Assembly: GCA_963989245.1 (NCBI GenBank)
Contig: OZ022355.1
Coordinates: 23,150,809 to 23,214,808, forward strand
Source: Nansenia antarctica
Taxonomy: Eukaryota; Chordata; Actinopteri; Argentiniformes; Microstomatidae
Direction: 5' to 3'
DNA: 64,000 bases
A program made the translations under genes and the position numbers. The notes beneath the pieces are model-generated. The model did not search any database. It worked only from the letters and a program-made list of their open reading frames with translations, and was not told where the DNA came from. Numbering within the stretch: position 1 is the first letter of the stretch; the number at the start of each line of letters is the position of its first letter. This document shows positions 55,186-63,154 of this stretch, piece by piece.

Positions 55186-55798
55186 TATGTGTGTGTGTGT
55201 GTGTATGTGTGTGTATGTGACTGTCAGTCACAAGTTTATATTCTACGGATGTTGTTCAGTGCTGTATGCGCGTTCCCGGTTCTGTGTGTACTCTTGTGTA
55301 CTTCATATTTTCGTATATTTTGGTATCTGTTGCTGCTAAAAATGAAGAAGAGTTCTTGAGCAAATTTAAGACTGTTTATTCAAAAAAGCAGGTTACAAAG
55401 CATGGTTCTTCTCTGGTCCCTAGCTGGTCATTTGGATGGTCGCAGGATGTGAAGGAAAGAGAACGAATGTGTGTGTGTATAGGATTTTTATACCCCTCGT
55501 GTTATTGTCCCTGAGCCAACCAAAACAGAGATGGTCAGCTCGCCCCTTCTCTCCCCTGCTTATCAGAGGTCCATGTCACTTTTCGAAAACATGTTTTGGT
55601 CGCTCACGGCCACATCTGTTAATGATTAGTTCTGAACACCACCCCCCTTTCCCTATAGAACAAGGGGGGGCCAGAGAGAGTGTGTGTGTGTGTGTGTGTG
55701 TGTGCTTGCTCAACCCCTCATGGGCATCTTTACAATCTATGCATGTGTGTCAGAGAGCATGAAATACACGACAATATTCAATGAGCTGATTATCTTTC

Positions 55799-55832
<34 letters not shown>
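54899..55832. other. Spacer with (GT)n arrays
   Basis: GT runs lie at 55139-55220, 55680-55704 and 55799-55834. The words around the first and last (ATTGATGAGCTGATAATCTT / TTCAATGAGCTGATTATCTT) are near-duplicates. No gene recognised. Confidence 0.6.
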
Positions 55833-55837
<5 letters not shown>

Positions 55838-56107
55838 CGGAGTAGAAAGGTCAAGTTCAATTATAGCTAAAATAGGTATAAACTGCGCCCTCTAGGGGTT
55901 TAATGACGTGGTATATCCGGGGTGTGTCCGTGACCCGGATGCTGTGTAAATATAGCTGGACAGTGCAATTGCACAGGACGTAACGTGATCTCTGTTGTGA
56001 ATCCCTCATCGGCTCCGCCCCCTCCTGCCTCGTTGGCGCTCGTTGAGCCTCATCAGGCTCAAGTGGAGACAGCTGGGTCCAGCTATCAACTCAGGAGGAG
56101 GCAGCCC

Positions 56108-56113
56108 TATAAG
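56108..56113 (+). promoter_or_regulatory. TATA box of the Gypsy-4 LTR
   Basis: CCCTATAAGAAGCCCC lies 30 bp upstream of the self-priming 11-mer, which places the RNA start at or next to 56138. Confidence 0.7.
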
Positions 56114-56137
56114 AAGCCCCAGAAACCTTCCTCCGAC

Positions 56138-56148
56138 GCTTGATTATT
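56138..56148 (+). promoter_or_regulatory. Predicted RNA 5' end / self-primer GCTTGATTATT
   Basis: These 11 nt are the exact reverse complement of 56789-56799. In Tf1 and its sushi relatives the first 11 nt of the RNA fold back to prime reverse transcription. Confidence 0.75.
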
Positions 56149-56788
56149 TTGACCCATGTGGTTAGTTGTTTGGCTCTCCCTGTTGTCTATTCTCGTTCAA
56201 GTAGTTTCACTTCAGAGTTTTGTTTGTTTGTTATTTTGCTAACCTTAGTTGTTTTCTTTGTTGATCCTCGCTCCCCAAAGGAACCTGCCTCCCCCTGCCT
56301 AGACCCCCTGCCTGCCTATCGACTACGTCTCCTGCCTATGTCCCTGCCTGCCTAACGACCACCCCTCCTGCCTATGCCCCTGCCTGCCTGCCGCCTACTC
56401 CTCCTGCCTAACCCCCTGCCTGCCTGCCGCCTACTCCTCCTGCCTAACCCCCCCGTCTGCCTGCCTGCCGACTATTCCCCCTCTCTGCTCTGGACTGGTT
56501 AGTACACGTACAGATTTCAACACTTCACTCATCTACATATCTACACCACACTAGTTTTGCACGCTAGACACTCACATCCAGACACATAGAGTACAGTCCC
56601 ACTCACACCTCATTTACATTATCCAGTTCTCTGGCATCCACACATTCCCCCCACTTAGGCCCCGTTAGAGTAGGTTTATTCTTTTGTCCATCATTTTAAT
56701 AAATCCTTTTATTGTTAGTTTGCCTCTTGTGTCCGTCTGTTCTGGGGTTCTGCCACACTTGACTCTTTTGCTAGTGCTACCACAACAG

Positions 56789-56799
56789 AATAATCAAGC
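56789..56799 (+). other. Gypsy-4 primer site AATAATCAAGC
   Basis: It begins 2 nt after the LTR end. It does not match the TGGTGCC-type site seen in the other Gypsy elements of the window and pairs perfectly with 56138-56148. Confidence 0.8.
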
Positions 56800-56803
56800 C
56801 ATT

Positions 56804-57943
56804 ATGAGTCAAGGCAGCACCTCGGGGCAGACGCCCGCAGTTAAGCCCAACCCAGTTGCCCATTCAGTTGACGAGCTTGTTTCCGCCCACGCGGCCGAGC
56901 TCGCGTCCCTCCAGGCGGAGTTGAGTAAGGCTTTCCCCTCCGTTCAGGGTAACATCGCTGAGCTCCAGAAGTCGTCCACCTCCGCCTCAGCTGCTCTCGC
57001 CTCCCTTGCTGTCCAGATGGGCACTCTTGCCTCTGCGGTGGCTTCCATCCAGCTGAGGCTGAACACGCTCCCTGGAGGAGCTGCAGTCCCTGCTCCCCCT
57101 GCTGATTCACCGGGGGTTCCAGCCCCCCCAGGGCGAGCTCCCGCCCAACCCGAGCCCAACCTGGTTACCCCTCGACCCTTTGGAGGGAACTTTGATCTGG
57201 GCAGAGGGTTCCTGACCCAGTGTGAACTTTTTTTTGCTTTCCAACCGTCCAAGTATGGGTCAGAAGAGGCTAAAGTAGCCTTCGTTATGTCCCTCCTGGT
57301 GGACAAGGCTCTAGACTGGGCCATAGCCGTGGTGGGCAGAGACCCACATCTTGCCCAGGACTACGAGGCGTTCCGCCGGGAGTTTTCCTTTTTGTTTGAC
57401 CACCCCTCTGACGGCGCGGACGCCGCCTCCAGGATGCTGGAACTCCGGCAAGGCTCCAGGACCGTCGCGGACTACACCCTAGAGTTCCGGATCCTCGCCG
57501 CCGACAGCGGGTGGGGAGACATAGCGCTCCTTTGCGCCTACCGGCGGGGTCTGAGTGAGGCGGTGAAGGACCTTATCGTCCGGGACCGCCCAGGCTCCCT
57601 TCAAGAACTGGTCACCTTGTCCCTACAAATGGATGAGCGCCTGCGGGAGCGCCGCCAGGAGCGCAGCCAACGCGCCGTGGGGCCCCCTCACTCGGTCCCC
57701 AGCCGCACGTCCTCTCTCCCCCGTTTTGCGGCCGCCCACTCGGCCCTGCCCCCTCGGGTTCCCATGCTCTCCCCAGCCCCGTCCACCTCTGAGTCAGCGG
57801 AGGAGCCCATGCAGGTCGGCCGGTCCCGCCTCTCTCAGGAAGAGAGAGAGCAGAGAATGCGGGGCGGGCTGTGCCTGTATTGCGGAAGACCCGGACACGT
57901 CCTCCGAACCTGCCCGGCGCGGCCAAAAGACCCGGCTCACTAA
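56804..57943 (+). CDS. gag: Gypsy-4 gag
   Basis: 379 codons from ATG 56804, the first ATG after the primer site (MSQGSTSGQTPAVKPN), to TAA. It has an N-terminal Ala/Ser-rich coiled region with heptad-like Leu, a Pro-rich linker, a Ty3-type capsid domain (PRPFGGNFDLGRGFLTQCEL, FQPSKYGSEEAKVAFVMSLL, DHPSDGADAASRMLELRQGS) and one CCHC knuckle, CLYCGRPGHVLRTC. This is the gag family from which mammalian PEG10/RTL genes derive. It assembles the particle and packages RNA. It overlaps the pol frame, which is -1 relative to gag; no textbook slippery heptamer was found, although CCAAAAG at 57923-57929 is a candidate region. Confidence 0.93.
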   Translation: MSQGSTSGQTPAVKPNPVAHSVDELVSAHAAELASLQAELSKAFPSVQGNIAELQKSSTSASAALASLAVQMGTLASAVASIQLRLNTLPGGAAVPAPPADSPGVPAPPGRAPAQPEPNLVTPRPFGGNFDLGRGFLTQCELFFAFQPSKYGSEEAKVAFVMSLLVDKALDWAIAVVGRDPHLAQDYEAFRREFSFLFDHPSDGADAASRMLELRQGSRTVADYTLEFRILAADSGWGDIALLCAYRRGLSEAVKDLIVRDRPGSLQELVTLSLQMDERLRERRQERSQRAVGPPHSVPSRTSSLPRFAAAHSALPPRVPMLSPAPSTSESAEEPMQVGRSRLSQEEREQRMRGGLCLYCGRPGHVLRTCPARPKDPAH

Positions 57944-60900
57944 AGGAGGGGTTTTTGGTGAGCCGTGCCTCGATCCCCCAACCCATCAAGAACCACAACC
58001 GGCTGTTCCCAGCCACCCTCTCCTGGGGTGAGGAGTCCATTTCTGCCGGCGCCCTCATTGACTCCGGGGCCGACGAGTGCTTGATGGACATCACCCTCGC
58101 TCGTCAGGCCGGCATCCCGCTCGTTCCCCTCGACCATGCCTTGTTCCCCCAAGCCATCGATGGGAGGCCCTTAGGTAGGATCACGCATAGCACTGAATCC
58201 CTCACCCTCACCATGTCCGGTAATCACGTCGAGACGGCACGTTTTCTTGTCCTCCACGCCCCCACTGCACCCCTAGTATTAGGTAGGCCGTGGTTGGAGA
58301 GACACGATCCCCACATCTCCTGGACCACTGGACGGATTTTGGGCTGGAGCATCCCCTGTCATGCCAACTGCCTACGCTCCGCCCTCTCTCCGTCCAGCGG
58401 TCCCAGGCCCTTAGTCTCTCCCCCGGACCTCACTGGTGTCCCCTCTACGTATCTTGACCTGGCCATGGTGTTTAGTAAGGACCGCGCCCTTTCACTTCCT
58501 CCTCACCGGCCGTATGATTGTCCCATCAACCTCCTTCCCGGGGCAGCCCTTCCCAAGGGTCGTCTCTACAACCTCTCGGTCCCGGAGAAGGAGGCAATGC
58601 GCAATTATATAGCCGAGTCCCTAGCCTCGGGTGTAATTCGACCATCGTCTTCCCCCCTCGCGGCGGGCTTCTTCTTTGTGGCGAAGAAGGATGGTGGCCT
58701 GAGGCCCTGTATAGATTTTCGTAGTTTAAACACCATCACTGTTAAGAATAAATACCCACTCCCCCTTATGAGTTCCACTTTCGAGCCACTCACTCACGCC
58801 CGGGTGTTCACTAAACTTGACCTCCGCAATGCCTACCATCTGGTTAGGGTCAAGGAGGGGGACGAGTGGAAGACCGGGTTCAACACCCACCTCGGTCACT
58901 TCGAGTACCTGGTCATGCCCTTTGGCCTGTCCAATGCCCCCGGAGTCTTCCAGGAGCTGGTCAATGACGTGCTGAGGGACATGATAAATGTTTTCGTGGT
59001 TGTTTACCTGGATGATATCCTGATCTTTTCCCCGACCATGGAGGAACACCACCAACACGTGCGCCTGGTCCTACAACGGCTCCTGGAGAATCGTCTCTTC
59101 GTCAAGGCGGAGAAATGCGTCTTCCACTCCTCCTCTGTGACGTACCTGGGTAACGTCGTGGAAGAAGGGCAAATGCGCGCCGACCCGGCTAAGATTAAGG
59201 CGGTGGCAGAGTGGCCACGACCCACCGACCGAACACAACTCCGGCGCTTCCTCGGGTTCGCCGGGTTTACCCGGCGGTTCATCAAGGGGTTTAGCCAGGT
59301 GGCGGCCCCTCTCACTGCTTGTACCTCCACTGTTCGCCCGTTCTCTTGGACCCCTGAGGCTGAGGCGGCCTTCTCCACCCTGAAGGGCCTCTTTACGACC
59401 GCGCCGGTGTTGGCCCACCCGGATCCAGCCAGGCAGTTCATCGTGGAGGTAGACGCTTCAGACACGGGCGTCGGGGCCGTTCTCACCCAGCGGTCGGAGG
59501 AGGACCAGAAGGTCCACCCGTGTGCCTACTACTCTCGCCGGTTTGACCCTGCCGAGAGGAACTACGATGTGGGCAACAAGGAGTTGCTGGCCATCCACGC
59601 TGCCCTCGGAGAGTGGAGGCACTGGCTGGAGGGGGCTAAGCTGCCGTTCCTTGTGTGGTCTGACCACAAGAACTTGACCTATATGAGGACGGCAAAAAGG
59701 CTTAACCCTAGACAGGCACGCTGGGCCCTGTTCTTCAGCCGATTCGACTTCACCCTCACCTACCGCCCGGGGTCAAAGAACGTCAGGGCGGACGCCCTCT
59801 CCCGGCTGTTCCCGGGGGAGTCCCCGGATATGCCGGTGACCCAAGACACCATCCTCCCCCCTACCCGGGTGGTAGGTGTCGTCACCTGGGCCATCGAGTC
59901 GGTGGTCAGACAGGCCCAGCGTGCCGAGCCGGACCCAGGTACCGGACCCCGGCACAGACTTTTTGTTCCCTCCACTGTCCGGCCGCAAGTGCTAGAGTGG
60001 GGGCACTCTAGTCACTTTGCCTGCCACCCTGGCTCCCACCGGACAGCGGAGTTTATCAGCCGACGTTTTTGGTGGCCCACACTCCGGGGGGACGTTAAGG
60101 AGTTTGTGGGTGCCTGCACCATCTGCTCCCGGAGTAAGGCCTCCCATCGTCCTCCTTCGGGCCTCCTATGTCCCCTCCCTATCCCCGGTCGTCCTTGGTC
60201 CCACATCGCTTTAGACTTCGTTACGGGGCTCCCCTTATCCAAGGGTAAGGACACCATCCTAACCATTGTGGACAGGTTTTCCAAGGCTGTCCACTTTGTC
60301 GCCCTTCCCAAGCTCCCCTCCGCGGCCGAGACTGCTGACCTCCTCACGCTCCATGTGGTGAGGCTTCACGGCATTCCCCACAACATTGTGTCCGACCGGG
60401 GCCCCCAGTTCATCTCCAAGGTGTGGCAGGCCTTCTGTAAGGGAATTGGGGCCTCGGTCAGCCTCACCTCTGGATACCATCCGCAGTCCAACGGACAGGC
60501 CGAGCGGACCAACCAGGCCCTGGAGGCAGCCCTGCGTTGTGTCACCACCAGCAACCCCGCCTCCTGGGACAAGTACCTACCATGGGTGGAGTATGCCATC
60601 AACACCATGGAGAGCTCCGCCACGGGTATGTCCCCTTTTGAATGCTCCTTGGGCTATCAACCTCCTCTCTTTCCCCAACAGGAGCTGGAGGTGGCAGTCC
60701 CGTCCACCAGGGTCCACCTCCGCCGGTGTCGGCGCATCTGGAGGACCACCCGGACCGCTCTGCTGCGGGCCACTGAGCGGTCCCGTCGCTGTGCCGACCG
60801 GCGGAGGGTGCCAGCCCCGGCCTATCGTCCCGGCCAGAAGGTCTGGCTGTTGGCCCGGGACCTGCCCCTCCAGACCGCCCAGACCTCCTCCCGTAAGCTA

Positions 60901-61449
60901 AATCCCCGTTATGTTGGGCCCTACACTATTGACCGGATTATTAACCCTGCAGCGGTTCGATTAAACCTTCCCCCTGCTCTCAAGGTCCACCCAGTATTTC
61001 ACGTGTCCCTCCTCAAGCCTGTTTCCACTAGCCCCCTGTCCCCCCCCGTTCCAGCCCCCCCACCTCCCCGGGTCCTGAAGGATGGCGACCAGGTGTGGAC
61101 GGTTGACCGCCTACTGGCTGTCCGCCGTAGGGGACGGGGGTTCCAGTATCTGGTGGACTGGGTGGGTTACGGCCCCGAAGACCGGAGCTGGGTGCCCCCG
61201 TCCTACCTCGCCGACCCCACACTCCTGGAGGATTTCTATCAGGCCCACCCGGACGCTCCAGGACGGTCGTCAGGTGCCTCCCCTAAGGGGGGGGGTACTG
61301 TTGTGAATCCCTCATCGGCTCCGCCCCCTCCTGCCTCGTTGGCGCTCGTTGAGCCTCATCAGGCTCAAGTGGAGACAGCTGGGTCCAGCTATCAACTCAG
61401 GAGGAGGCAGCCCTATAAGAAGCCCCAGAAACCTTCCTCCGACGCTTGA
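57871..61449 (+). CDS. pol: Gypsy-4 pol with chromodomain
   Basis: Open for 1192 codons from the first ATG of the frame; translation probably enters by -1 frameshifting from gag rather than at this ATG. Domains: aspartic protease with LIDSGADEC (Asp codon at 58060); RT with YLDD intact (59005-59016); RNase H (VDASDTGVGAVLTQ); integrase zinc-binding region (GHSSHFACHPGSHRTAEF...CTICSRSK); DDE core (ALDFVTGLP, VSDRGPQF, NGQAERTNQ); and a C-terminal chromodomain (VDRLLAVRRRGRGFQYLVDW, about 61093-61260), which in chromoviruses steers integration to marked chromatin. The last 50 codons are encoded by the 3' LTR. All motifs are intact. Confidence 0.95.
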   Translation: MPVLRKTRTRPPNLPGAAKRPGSLKEGFLVSRASIPQPIKNHNRLFPATLSWGEESISAGALIDSGADECLMDITLARQAGIPLVPLDHALFPQAIDGRPLGRITHSTESLTLTMSGNHVETARFLVLHAPTAPLVLGRPWLERHDPHISWTTGRILGWSIPCHANCLRSALSPSSGPRPLVSPPDLTGVPSTYLDLAMVFSKDRALSLPPHRPYDCPINLLPGAALPKGRLYNLSVPEKEAMRNYIAESLASGVIRPSSSPLAAGFFFVAKKDGGLRPCIDFRSLNTITVKNKYPLPLMSSTFEPLTHARVFTKLDLRNAYHLVRVKEGDEWKTGFNTHLGHFEYLVMPFGLSNAPGVFQELVNDVLRDMINVFVVVYLDDILIFSPTMEEHHQHVRLVLQRLLENRLFVKAEKCVFHSSSVTYLGNVVEEGQMRADPAKIKAVAEWPRPTDRTQLRRFLGFAGFTRRFIKGFSQVAAPLTACTSTVRPFSWTPEAEAAFSTLKGLFTTAPVLAHPDPARQFIVEVDASDTGVGAVLTQRSEEDQKVHPCAYYSRRFDPAERNYDVGNKELLAIHAALGEWRHWLEGAKLPFLVWSDHKNLTYMRTAKRLNPRQARWALFFSRFDFTLTYRPGSKNVRADALSRLFPGESPDMPVTQDTILPPTRVVGVVTWAIESVVRQAQRAEPDPGTGPRHRLFVPSTVRPQVLEWGHSSHFACHPGSHRTAEFISRRFWWPTLRGDVKEFVGACTICSRSKASHRPPSGLLCPLPIPGRPWSHIALDFVTGLPLSKGKDTILTIVDRFSKAVHFVALPKLPSAAETADLLTLHVVRLHGIPHNIVSDRGPQFISKVWQAFCKGIGASVSLTSGYHPQSNGQAERTNQALEAALRCVTTSNPASWDKYLPWVEYAINTMESSATGMSPFECSLGYQPPLFPQQELEVAVPSTRVHLRRCRRIWRTTRTALLRATERSRRCADRRRVPAPAYRPGQKVWLLARDLPLQTAQTSSRKLNPRYVGPYTIDRIINPAAVRLNLPPALKVHPVFHVSLLKPVSTSPLSPPVPAPPPPRVLKDGDQVWTVDRLLAVRRRGRGFQYLVDWVGYGPEDRSWVPPSYLADPTLLEDFYQAHPDAPGRSSGASPKGGGTVVNPSSAPPPPASLALVEPHQAQVETAGSSYQLRRRQPYKKPQKPSSDA

Positions 61450-62093
61450 TTATTTTGACCCATGTGGTTAGTTGTTTGGCTCTCCCTGTTGTCTATTCTC
61501 GTTCAAGTAGTTTCACTTCAGAGTTTTGTTTGTTTGTTATTTTGCTAACCTTAGTTGTTTTCTTTGTTGATCCTCGCTCCCCAAAGGAACCTGCCTCCCC
61601 CTGCCTAGACCCCCTGCCTGCCTATCGACTACGTCTCCTGCCTATGTCCCTGCCTGCCTAACGACCACCCCTCCTGCCTATGCCCCTGCCTGCCTGCCGC
61701 CTACTCCTCCTGCCTAACCCCCTGCCTGCCTGCCGCCTACTCCTCCTGCCTAACCCCCCCGTCTGCCTGCCTGCCGACTATTCCCCCTCTCTGCTCTGGA
61801 CTGGTTAGTACACGTACAGATTTCAACACTTCACTCATCTACATATCTACACCACACTAGTTTTGCACGCTAGACACTCACATCCAGACACATAGAGTAC
61901 AGTCCCACTCACACCTCATTTACATTATCCAGTTCTCTGGCATCCACACATTCCCCCCACTTAGGCCCCGTTAGAGTAGGTTTATTCTTTTGTCCATCAT
62001 TTTAATAAATCCTTTTATTGTTAGTTTGCCTCTTGTGTCCGTCTGTTCTGGGGTTCTGCCACACTTGACTCTTTTGCTAGTGCTACCACAACA
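61299..62093 (+). repeat. 3' LTR of Gypsy-4
   Basis: Same 795 bp. It is preceded by the purine tract AAGGGGGGGGGTAC. The pol frame reads 151 nt into it and stops at 61447-61449. Confidence 0.95.
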
Positions 62094-62099
62094 ATCTCC

Positions 62100-62126
62100 C
62101 TCAGTTCATTCTTAACCACTGATGCG
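62100..62126 (+). promoter_or_regulatory. Gypsy-5 leader exon A
   Basis: 27 nt, CTCAGTTCATTC...GATGCG, followed by the donor GTAAGG. It is repeated exactly at 62731-62757. TCAGTTC fits the initiator consensus, so transcription may start here. Confidence 0.6.
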
Positions 62127-62345
62127 GTAAGGTCATGTTTTCTGCAGGGTCTGAGATCGCATATAATTTAAGAGATTATTAATGTACCTATGTTTTATTT
62201 GAATGTTTGATAAGTAAGATAGCTGTTTTGAGTTTCCCATTCATAGTATGTTAGTTTGGAACATATCACAAGTTTGTTAATGTGAGTTTTCTGTTGTTAA
62301 CAATGATGGCGCTAACGTGAATGTCCGTGTGTAACATCATTTTAG

Positions 62346-62405
62346 AATGTAGCTCGATGACCCTGCAAGTCCCGTGTCCAGAATTTGATGCACTGTTTTC
62401 TACAG
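62346..62405 (+). promoter_or_regulatory. Gypsy-5 leader exon B
   Basis: 60 nt after a TTTTAG acceptor, ending CACTGTTTTCTACAG before the donor GTAATATT. It is repeated exactly at 62758-62817, where it directly follows A'. Confidence 0.65.
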
Positions 62406-62730
62406 GTAATATTATTATTGTTGTGTTATTATATGTCTGTTGTTCTGTTAGTAGACCGTATTGTATGAGGTTGGGTCTTCCACCTCGCTAGTTTGCAACA
62501 CGCTCGCGGCTTACCTAGCAGTCAGGTTGCAGCCATTGTTGCACGTGGTGCGCATGCGTATTCCAAGTGCGTGGTTTTTCCATGCATTTGGATGTTATGA
62601 TTTCTTGTTGTTGTTGTTAAATGAATACCACTATATGATCACACAAGTGAAGATTTATGTAGTCTACACATTTTGTATTTTTGTTTCATATTATTGTTAT
62701 AATTTGTGTAGTATGAGTGACTACTGTATG

Positions 62731-62817
62731 CTCAGTTCATTCTTAACCACTGATGCGAATGTAGCTCGATGACCCTGCAAGTCCCGTGTCCAGAATTTGA
62801 TGCACTGTTTTCTACAG
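62731..62817 (+). repeat. Spliced copy A'B' in the Gypsy-5 LTR
   Basis: 87 nt equal to 62100-62126 joined to 62346-62405, with no intron. It ends TTTTCTACAG, itself a good 3' splice site, directly before the polyadenylation-type hexamer AATAAA (62818-62823). Confidence 0.92.
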
Positions 62818-62877
62818 AATAAATGAACGTGAGCCATCCAGCTGAGAGTGATTCATGAAAAGATACACCCCGTCACA

Positions 62878-62891
62878 TTGGTGCCGTGACC
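62878..62891 (+). other. Gypsy-5 primer-binding site
   Basis: TTGGTGCCGTGACC lies immediately after the LTR end CACA. The same core (TGGTGCCGTGAC) follows the 5' LTR of Gypsy-1. It is the expected place for a tRNA primer; the tRNA is not assigned. Confidence 0.75.
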
Positions 62892-63154
62892 TGTGGACCT
62901 GAAGTCAACTCTTCACCTTGACCCGGGACCACTCTGCTGGATCACTCTGCTGGACCGCTCCTGCGTGCTGTCTGGTGGGCGGCGTATGGTTTCACTCAGT
63001 TCATTCGGTGATGTTATGCACAAATGGATTGTTGAATTAATGAATGTGATCTGTGATATATTTTAGTTTTATTGCTGTTTTGGTGACATTTTTCTTTACT
63101 GGTCTTTTATCTGATTAGTCTGTATAGTACTGTTTTATTGAATTGTAATTCAAC
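62892..63154 (+). other. Gypsy-5 leader before gag
   Basis: No reading frame. A 12-mer CTCAGTTCATTC at 62995-63006 repeats the start of exon A. Confidence 0.6.

Larger units (their letters stand above)
55993..56787 (+). repeat. 5' LTR of Gypsy-4
   Basis: TGTTGTGAATCCCTCATCGG ... TGCTACCACAACA. It contains a TATA box (56108), the self-priming 11-mer (56138), TGCCTGCCTGCC-type repeats at 56280-56470, and AATAAA at 56698. Confidence 0.95.
55993..62093 (+). mobile_element. Gypsy-4: intact sushi-type chromovirus, 6101 bp, TSD ATCTC
   Basis: LTRs 55993-56787 and 61299-62093 are both 795 bp and show no differences by eye. ATCTC flanks it at 55988-55992 and 62094-62098. gag and pol are open with intact motifs, and pol ends in a chromodomain. 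Instead of a tRNA site, the 5' LTR is followed by an 11-mer complementary to the LTR (see the primer site). It is probably a recent insertion and possibly active. Confidence 0.95.
55833..62877 (+). repeat. 5' LTR of Gypsy-5, split by Gypsy-4
   Basis: It begins TGTAACGGAGTAGAAAGG after a GT run, is interrupted by Gypsy-4 (TSD ATCTC), resumes at 62094 and ends CCCGTCACA at 62877; about 940 bp without the insert. Its own parts: an initiator-like CTCAGTTC at 62100; exon A 62100-62126; intron 1 62127-62345 (GTAAGG...TTTTAG, 219 nt); exon B 62346-62405; donor GTAATATT; a 325-nt stretch; then A'+B' fused at 62731-62817; then AATAAATG. Confidence 0.85.

Noticed and set aside
55139..55359. Cys/Val-rich frames
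   Set aside because: Products of (GT)n repeats.
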